From Homalodisca vitripennis (lineage: Eukaryota > Arthropoda > Insecta > Hemiptera > Cicadellidae), in contig NC_060213.1 of NCBI RefSeq assembly GCF_021130785.1, forward strand, positions 117,929,001-117,993,000: DNA of 64,000 nt, read 5' to 3'. Positions 58,838-64,000 of this stretch are shown here, in pieces. How positions within the stretch are numbered: position 1 is the first letter of the stretch; each line of letters opens with the position of its first letter. The notes under the pieces are model-generated. The model did not search any database, had not been told where the DNA came from, and saw only the letters and a program-made list of their open reading frames with translations. Position numbers and translations under genes: made by a program.

Positions 58838-59024
58838 AAGGTTCCGCTCGGATGTCTCTAGCGGGGACAGAGAAAGAGGCGCTGGGATTACTCTAGCGCA
58901 GGACGAAAGGTTCCGCTTGGATCGCTCTAGCGGGGAAAGAAGAAGAGTCGCTGGGATTTCTCTAGCGCAGGGCGAACGGTTCCGCTTGGATTGCTCTAGC
59001 GGGGTGAAAGGTTTCGCTTGGATT
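58838..59024. repeat. 69-bp minisatellite, part left of the LINE
   Basis: About 2.5 units, the last with an internal deletion (GCTCTAGCGGGG joined to TGAAAGGTTTCGCTTGGATT). The array resumes at 61874 after the LINE. Confidence 0.88.
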
Positions 59025-61873
59025 TTTCCTGGTTTAACGAGGAAAATCTCGCACATTACAAAAATTCCAAATTACAAATTGGCTTGCGCGTTTTGTCGAC
59101 CTCACTCCAAAGGAGGGGGCGTTGCAATTTTTCTGAAACAAAATTTCATGTTCTCCCCCTTTCCGATCCAAGATTTAGCCGAAAAAGACTTTGAAGCAGT
59201 AGGAATCAATTTGCAAACAAACAAATCTAAATTGTTAGTGATCGGAATTTACAGGTCTCCCAGCGGATGTAAGGACACTTTCTTTTTCAAAATTCGAACA
59301 ATTACTTACGAAAACTGACTAACCAACGTCAGAAATTCGTCGTAATGGGGGATTTTAACATTGACGCGTTGGACAAAAGTCATCAGTCCACCATTCGACT
59401 AGTCGATTTATTGAGGTCATTCAACCTTGAGTTGCTTGTCAACACTCCGACGAGAGTTACGGCTACAACTAAATCAGCTATCGACAACGTCATCTCCAAT
59501 CACTCAAGTGTCGCAGTGTCTGTGGTAAACACAGCGATTTCCGACCACTGTGGCCAAGAGGTCATAATAAGTGGAATAAAATTAGAAAGGGAGCCCAAAA
59601 GTACACAAACAGTAAGAGACGTAAGGTCAGAAAACATCGCTCACCTCAACACTTCCCTGTCTAAAGAGACATGGAATTTTCTAAATTCATCTGATCCTGT
59701 AGAGCAGCAATTCAAAACGTTTAACGACACTCTAAATTTTTCATTTTAACATCTGCTGCCCTACCAGAAAAAATTAGTGTTTGCGAAAAAAAATCAAACA
59801 ACAAACATTGGATCACTAAAGGCATTTTGGTTTCTAGAGAAAAATTAAAGTTTTTCTCGGAAATTTATAAAAATACTTCATATGACAACTTCAAAATTTT
59901 TTTTTAGGAAATATAAAAGCATTTACAGAAAAGTGATCCAAGCTGCAAAAGCATATGATGTCTCTAAATCAATTCTCTCTTCAAAAACATTTCAAAAACA
60001 ACTTGGAGCATCATTAATAATAAAACAAAAGTTCACAAGCAAATCAAAATTAAAATTGGGGACAAACTTGAGGAAGATGCAACTGAGATTGCTAACCAGT
60101 TTAACGGGTTTTTCGCAACCGTTGCTGGTGGGCTGAGTCCTCGACCATCTGAACCTCAAGTACGCCCCTCGCGAAGACAGAGCCCCATAGACTCCATGGT
60201 GTTGGCGCCTGTTGTTGAGGATGAGCTTAAACGAATTATTCAGCAGCTCCCAGCCAAAAAATCAAACGATTTAAATCTTACGTCAACATGGCTCATTAAA
60301 AGTGTCTTCAAGCACTTAGTGAGACCATTAACCCAACTGATAAATTCTTCATTCCAAAGTGGACTTTTCCCCTCCCTCCTGAAAGTCGCTAAAGTTGTAC
60401 CAATATTTAAGAAAGACGATCCGCTGCATATCAATAATTATAGGCCTGTCTCAATTTTGCCAGTATTGAGCAAAATATTTGAAAAACTTTTTCTCATAAG
60501 AATGCTTTCTTTTTTGGATAAATACAATCAGCTCTCTGATGAACAATTTGGGTTCAGAAAGGGCAAATCGACAACTGACGCAGTTTTTAGTCTTGTTGAT
60601 ATGATTGTGGAGGGGATAGAAAATCGGAAACACACAATGAGTGTGTTTCTTGACCTGTCTAAAGCATTCGACTGCGTTGACCATAACATACTGCTAGACA
60701 AACTGGAGTCTCATGGCATTCGAGGCGTGCCCCTTGAATGGCTTAGCTCATTCCTAAGCCACAGATCCCAAGTTGTCCAAATTTCAAATCAACTGTCCAG
60801 GCCAATAAAACTGAAATATGGTGTCCCACAGGGATCCATACTCAGTCCTGTGCTTTTCCTGCTTTATGTCAACGACATAGGATCATCACTCCGGCATGGA
60901 AAACTAGTGCAGTATGCTGATGATACGACTCTCTGTTTCAGTGGGAAATACAGTGAAGTTTTGGAACAACAGGCTTTTGTTGACATCAACAACTGTGTCC
61001 AACACTTCAACAGCCTCAATCTCACAGCAAAACTCATCAAAATTAAATGTTTTGAATTTTTCTTTGCGTGTGGTGGAAAACCTTAGTGAACCCGCAGTTT
61101 TCTTGGGGGACTCCACACTGGGACGAAGTCTGCTCTTCAAAATTCCTGGGAATACACCTTGATAGAGGGTTGACCTGGAATGATCATATTGACCACGTTT
61201 GTGCCAAAATTTCCTCAGGAATTTTCGCTTGGTTCTGTGGGGAGCGTGTGCAAACACTCACTTCCAGAGAGTTTTCAGACTTCAAAAAAAAATCGATTCG
61301 AATCATCGCAAAAATTCAATTACAGAGAGTCGTGCAGGCCGGTTTTCAAGAAATTGCAGCTGTTGACGTTGCCGTGTCTCTACATTTTAGAAACAAACAT
61401 GTTTTGTATGTACAAATGTGCCTTAACCAGAGGCCGGGACATTCACATGTATGAGACACGAGGCAGAGAAAACTACCGTACGGGAAGACACAGAACGGTA
61501 GTTTGTGAACACTTGCCTTCGCAAGCAGGTGTTAATTTCCTCAACAGACTGCCCAACTCTATAAAAACTACCCCAACGGCCAAGGAGTTCAAAGCTCGTC
61601 TCAAACGCCTTTTGGTGTCGCATGCATTTTATAATGCAGATGAGTTTTTTGAATTCGACTGGGAGACCACACAATTAGAATGACTGACTCCAATGTTTGA
61701 AGTGGGTTTCATTGGCCAGGAATGAAAGATGCGTGATTGTAAAACTGTATGTTTGAATGAGGTAATGTGGTATGAATGTTTAAAATTTTAGAATTACTCG
61801 TACAATATTGACGTTTGCTATGCAACTCATACATGTTGTCCTTGCAATAAAAGAATTTGATTTGATTTGATTT
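59025..61873 (+). mobile_element. CR1/Jockey-like LINE, 5'-truncated, inserted in minisatellite
   Basis: Begins within the endonuclease and ends with AATAAAAG and TTTGA repeats. The left junction is CTTGGATT and the right junction is GATTGCTCTAGC, so it sits exactly between two minisatellite units. The 2.85-kb length and lack of the first endonuclease part show 5' truncation. Confidence 0.88.
59040..61683 (+). pseudogene. LINE ORF2: endonuclease and reverse transcriptase, frameshifted
   Basis: The endonuclease part has HSKGGGVAIFLKQ, LVIGIYRSPSG, VVMGDFNID, TRVTATTKSAIDNVISN and ISDHCGQE (59040-59749). After a poorly conserved linker, the reverse transcriptase (60196-61086) has YRPVSILPVLSKIFEKLF, FGFRKGKSTTDAV, FLDLSKAFDCVDH, GVPQGSILSPVLFLLYVND and the catalytic VQYADDTTL. 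The C-terminal region (61180-61683) with NRLPNSIKTTPTAKEFKARL completes the protein. At least five frameshifts occur. The order endonuclease then RT without RNase H fits the CR1/Jockey group; the clade is uncertain. Confidence 0.9.
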
Positions 61874-62457
61874 GATTGCTCTAGCAGGCGAGGGGATAGA
61901 GGCGCTCGGATTTCTCTAGCGCAGGACGACAGGTTCCGCTTGGATCGCTCTAGCGGGGAAAGACGAAGAGGCGCTGGGATTTCTCTAGCGCAGGGCGAAA
62001 GGTTCCGCTTGGATTGCTCTAGCGGGCGAGAGGATAGAGGCGGCTCGGATTTCTCTAGCGCAGGACAAAAGGTTCCGCTTGGATTGCTCTAGCGGGCGAG
62101 GGGATAGAGGCGCTCGGATTCCTCTAGCGCAGGACGAAAGGTTCCGCTTGGATCGCTCTAGCGGGGAAAGACGAAGAGGCGCTGGGATTTCTCTAGTGCA
62201 GGGCGAAAGGGTCCGCTTGGATTGATCTAGCGGGCGAGGGGATAGAGGCGCTGGGATTTCTCTAGCGCGGGGCGAAAGGTTCCGCTTGGATTGCTCTAGC
62301 GGGCGAGGGGATAGAGGCGCTCGGATTTCTCTAGCGCAGGGCGAAAGGTTCCGCTTGGATCGCTCTAGCGGGGAAAGATAAAGAGGCGCTGGGATTTCTC
62401 TAGCGCAGGGCGAGAGGTTCCGCTTGGATTGCTCTAGCGGGGAAAGACGAAGAGGCG
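61874..62457. repeat. 69-bp minisatellite, right array
   Basis: About 8.4 units, alternating the same two variants as at 153-593. Ends GAAGAGGCG, followed by the long direct repeat exactly as on the left. Confidence 0.9.
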
Positions 62458-64000
62458 ATTATCTTACCTGAGAGTGGCGAAGCGTGGTCGGTCTCGGAGA
62501 GCTTCCTGCGGTGGTCTCCCAGGATCTACGTAGCGTTGTATTCGTGGTGAACTCCCAGGAACGAGTGAGAGCTGCGCTGGTGATCGGCTCCCTTATATAG
62601 CAGCCAGGTTGGCGCATGCGCAGAACCCCTATTATTGTCAGTCTGTTGCCAGCTGCGGTGCCGGCAACATCTCTCCGTAGGGTTATATGGTCTGCTTGTT
62701 GCAACCTGTTTGAAATGGCGACGCTGCTGTTTCTGAATACTCGACCGTATTCTTTATTGCAGGGATGGCGTCGTTAGGGGTCCGTCGGCATAGGGAAAAA
62801 AGTGCCGACTTGTATGAAGCGATGCTGCAAGACGTATGGGAGGTAGGAATTAGGTGTGCATGTAGGAGTGTTTAGGAAAGGATAAGGTTTATGGGGAAAG
62901 ACGGGGAAGGCGATAAGGTAACGGGAAGTTTCATCGGCGGCGCAGAGTAGGGTCAAGTGACGGAGGGGCCGGACTGATTGTGGGAAAATAGGACAGGGCT
63001 TATTGTAACGTCGGAAAGCGAAGGACACAGGAATTATAAGAGGAAGTGTGTATAGGACTACGCCGACTACCTGAAGGCGACGCCCAAAGCGGATTAGTAG
63101 GATACGAGGACAGGAATCGTAATATGGTAAGCGGGAACCTGGATAACCGCTAGGGTGCGGGTAAAGGTCAGGGCAAAAGAGGTAAGTGGAACCAGGACAC
63201 GACGCAGGGGTAATCAGGACGACGCGGGTTGTTTACGGATAGGAGGGGAGTAGAGGAGATGTTTTAGGTGTAGCGGAAATAAGGATTGATTGGCGGAAAG
63301 AAAACGAAGGGTGTAGGACTAGACGTAGGGCCGTGGGAGGAGACGCTAAGATAAGACAAGTTAGGAACAACAGGACGTCGGTAATAGCAGAAGGCGGAAA
63401 ATAAAAAGGTCAAGGGCAATAAGGGAAACCACTCTGGTAAACAGGGTTTCTATTAGAAAGGGTGAAGATTAAGGACGGGGACTGATAAGGGTCGTTACAA
63501 TAGATAACAGCAACATTAATTTCTAAACAATATGAACTGGATATTGTGAAATTATATTGAAATAATAGCATATTGGATTACCTGCTGCCACCAAGCTGAA
63601 TAAGTAATAACTGAGGCACGAAGCCGTGCTTCCACAGTTTCATTACTCGGTAAGAATACATTCTGTAGGAAACCTGCAAAGTTATCCCTCCTTTGTATCT
63701 CTTATTATTTTCATCGCGTTCAACGGTTAATAAAGTTTAACCTCTAACTGAATTATCAAATCTAATAATAATTTGTAATTTTGTTGTATTTAAAGTAGTG
63801 TATGGGACACATAGGGAATGTCGGCATACAATAGGATTTTATTACTATTGTACAGGGAACTATTTCATTCCATCACCACCTCTGAAAGTATTCGGAATCA
63901 AAGTAATACTAATAAGCTAATATCGTCCTTGCCACATTCCGATGAACAAGATATTTAATTTATACTTTTCATATGTACTTACAAATTCCAAGTTAAGCTG
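62458..64000. repeat. Long direct repeat, right copy
   Basis: Corresponds to 594-2260 with a constant offset of 61864 for most of its length. It lacks the 120 bases at 2061-2180. It reaches the window end, so its true right border is not visible. Confidence 0.88.

Overview
This window is AT-rich eukaryotic DNA with long microsatellites, tRNA-derived SINE heads, several LINE fragments, Tc1/mariner-type elements and one Polinton/Maverick. It looks like a repeat-rich intergenic or intronic stretch of an insect genome. A hemipteran host is my guess from the element families, but nothing in the sequence proves it. I recognise no intact host protein-coding gene. All work was by eye, without database searches.

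Layout. (1) 1-2260: the 3' end of a LINE, a 69-bp minisatellite, then about 1.6 kb that recurs almost identically at 62458-64000. (2) 2261-12291: mostly unassigned AT-rich DNA with a 127-bp tandem duplication, an (AC)n tract and a possible exon at 8458-8708. (3) 12325-15328: a Tc1/mariner element with long inverted repeats and a ruined transposase, followed by a 0.6-kb relative that encodes only a DNA-binding domain. (4) 16354-16902: a decayed LINE endonuclease fragment. (5) 17086-19982: a foldback element with arms of about 0.7 kb around a broken Cys-rich gene. (6) 19983-33140: no gene seen, but a tandem duplication and a perfectly periodic A(C15) tract. (7) 33143-34275: a 100-bp satellite. 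(8) 34397-51920: a complete 17.5-kb Polinton flanked by the 6-bp target duplication TATATT, sitting in a (TA)n tract. (9) 52006-53685: a SINE and a 5'-truncated R1-type LINE. (10) 53686-58837: unassigned DNA with microsatellites. (11) 58838-64000: the 69-bp minisatellite interrupted by a CR1/Jockey-like LINE, then the second copy of the long repeat.

The Polinton is the centre of interest. It carries a protein-primed family B DNA polymerase, a retroviral-type integrase with an N-terminal zinc ribbon, an FtsK/HerA-type packaging ATPase, an adenain-like protease fused behind a pX/pVI-like segment, a double-jelly-roll major capsid protein, a penton (minor capsid) protein, a parvovirus-type phospholipase A2 domain protein, a conserved protein of about 320 aa, an intact fibre-like coiled-coil protein, a DUF5679-like zinc ribbon, a BRO-N protein and a tandemly duplicated Cys-rich protein. 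One more gene lies inside the terminal inverted repeats, so it is present twice. Together these form the replication, integration, packaging, maturation and capsid set of a virus-like element. Most of the large genes are broken by single-base frameshifts, many at homopolymer runs and with few nonsense codons. That could be recent decay or assembly error.

Nearly every Polinton gene starts with the same motif, T-rich then CTAT(A/T)TAAATGG, in which the last ATG is the start codon. At three gene borders the TAA of this motif is also the stop codon of the upstream gene. The motif resembles the TAAATG late promoters of large DNA viruses and the TCTA motif of the Mavirus virophage, and I regard it as the best candidate for something not described before.
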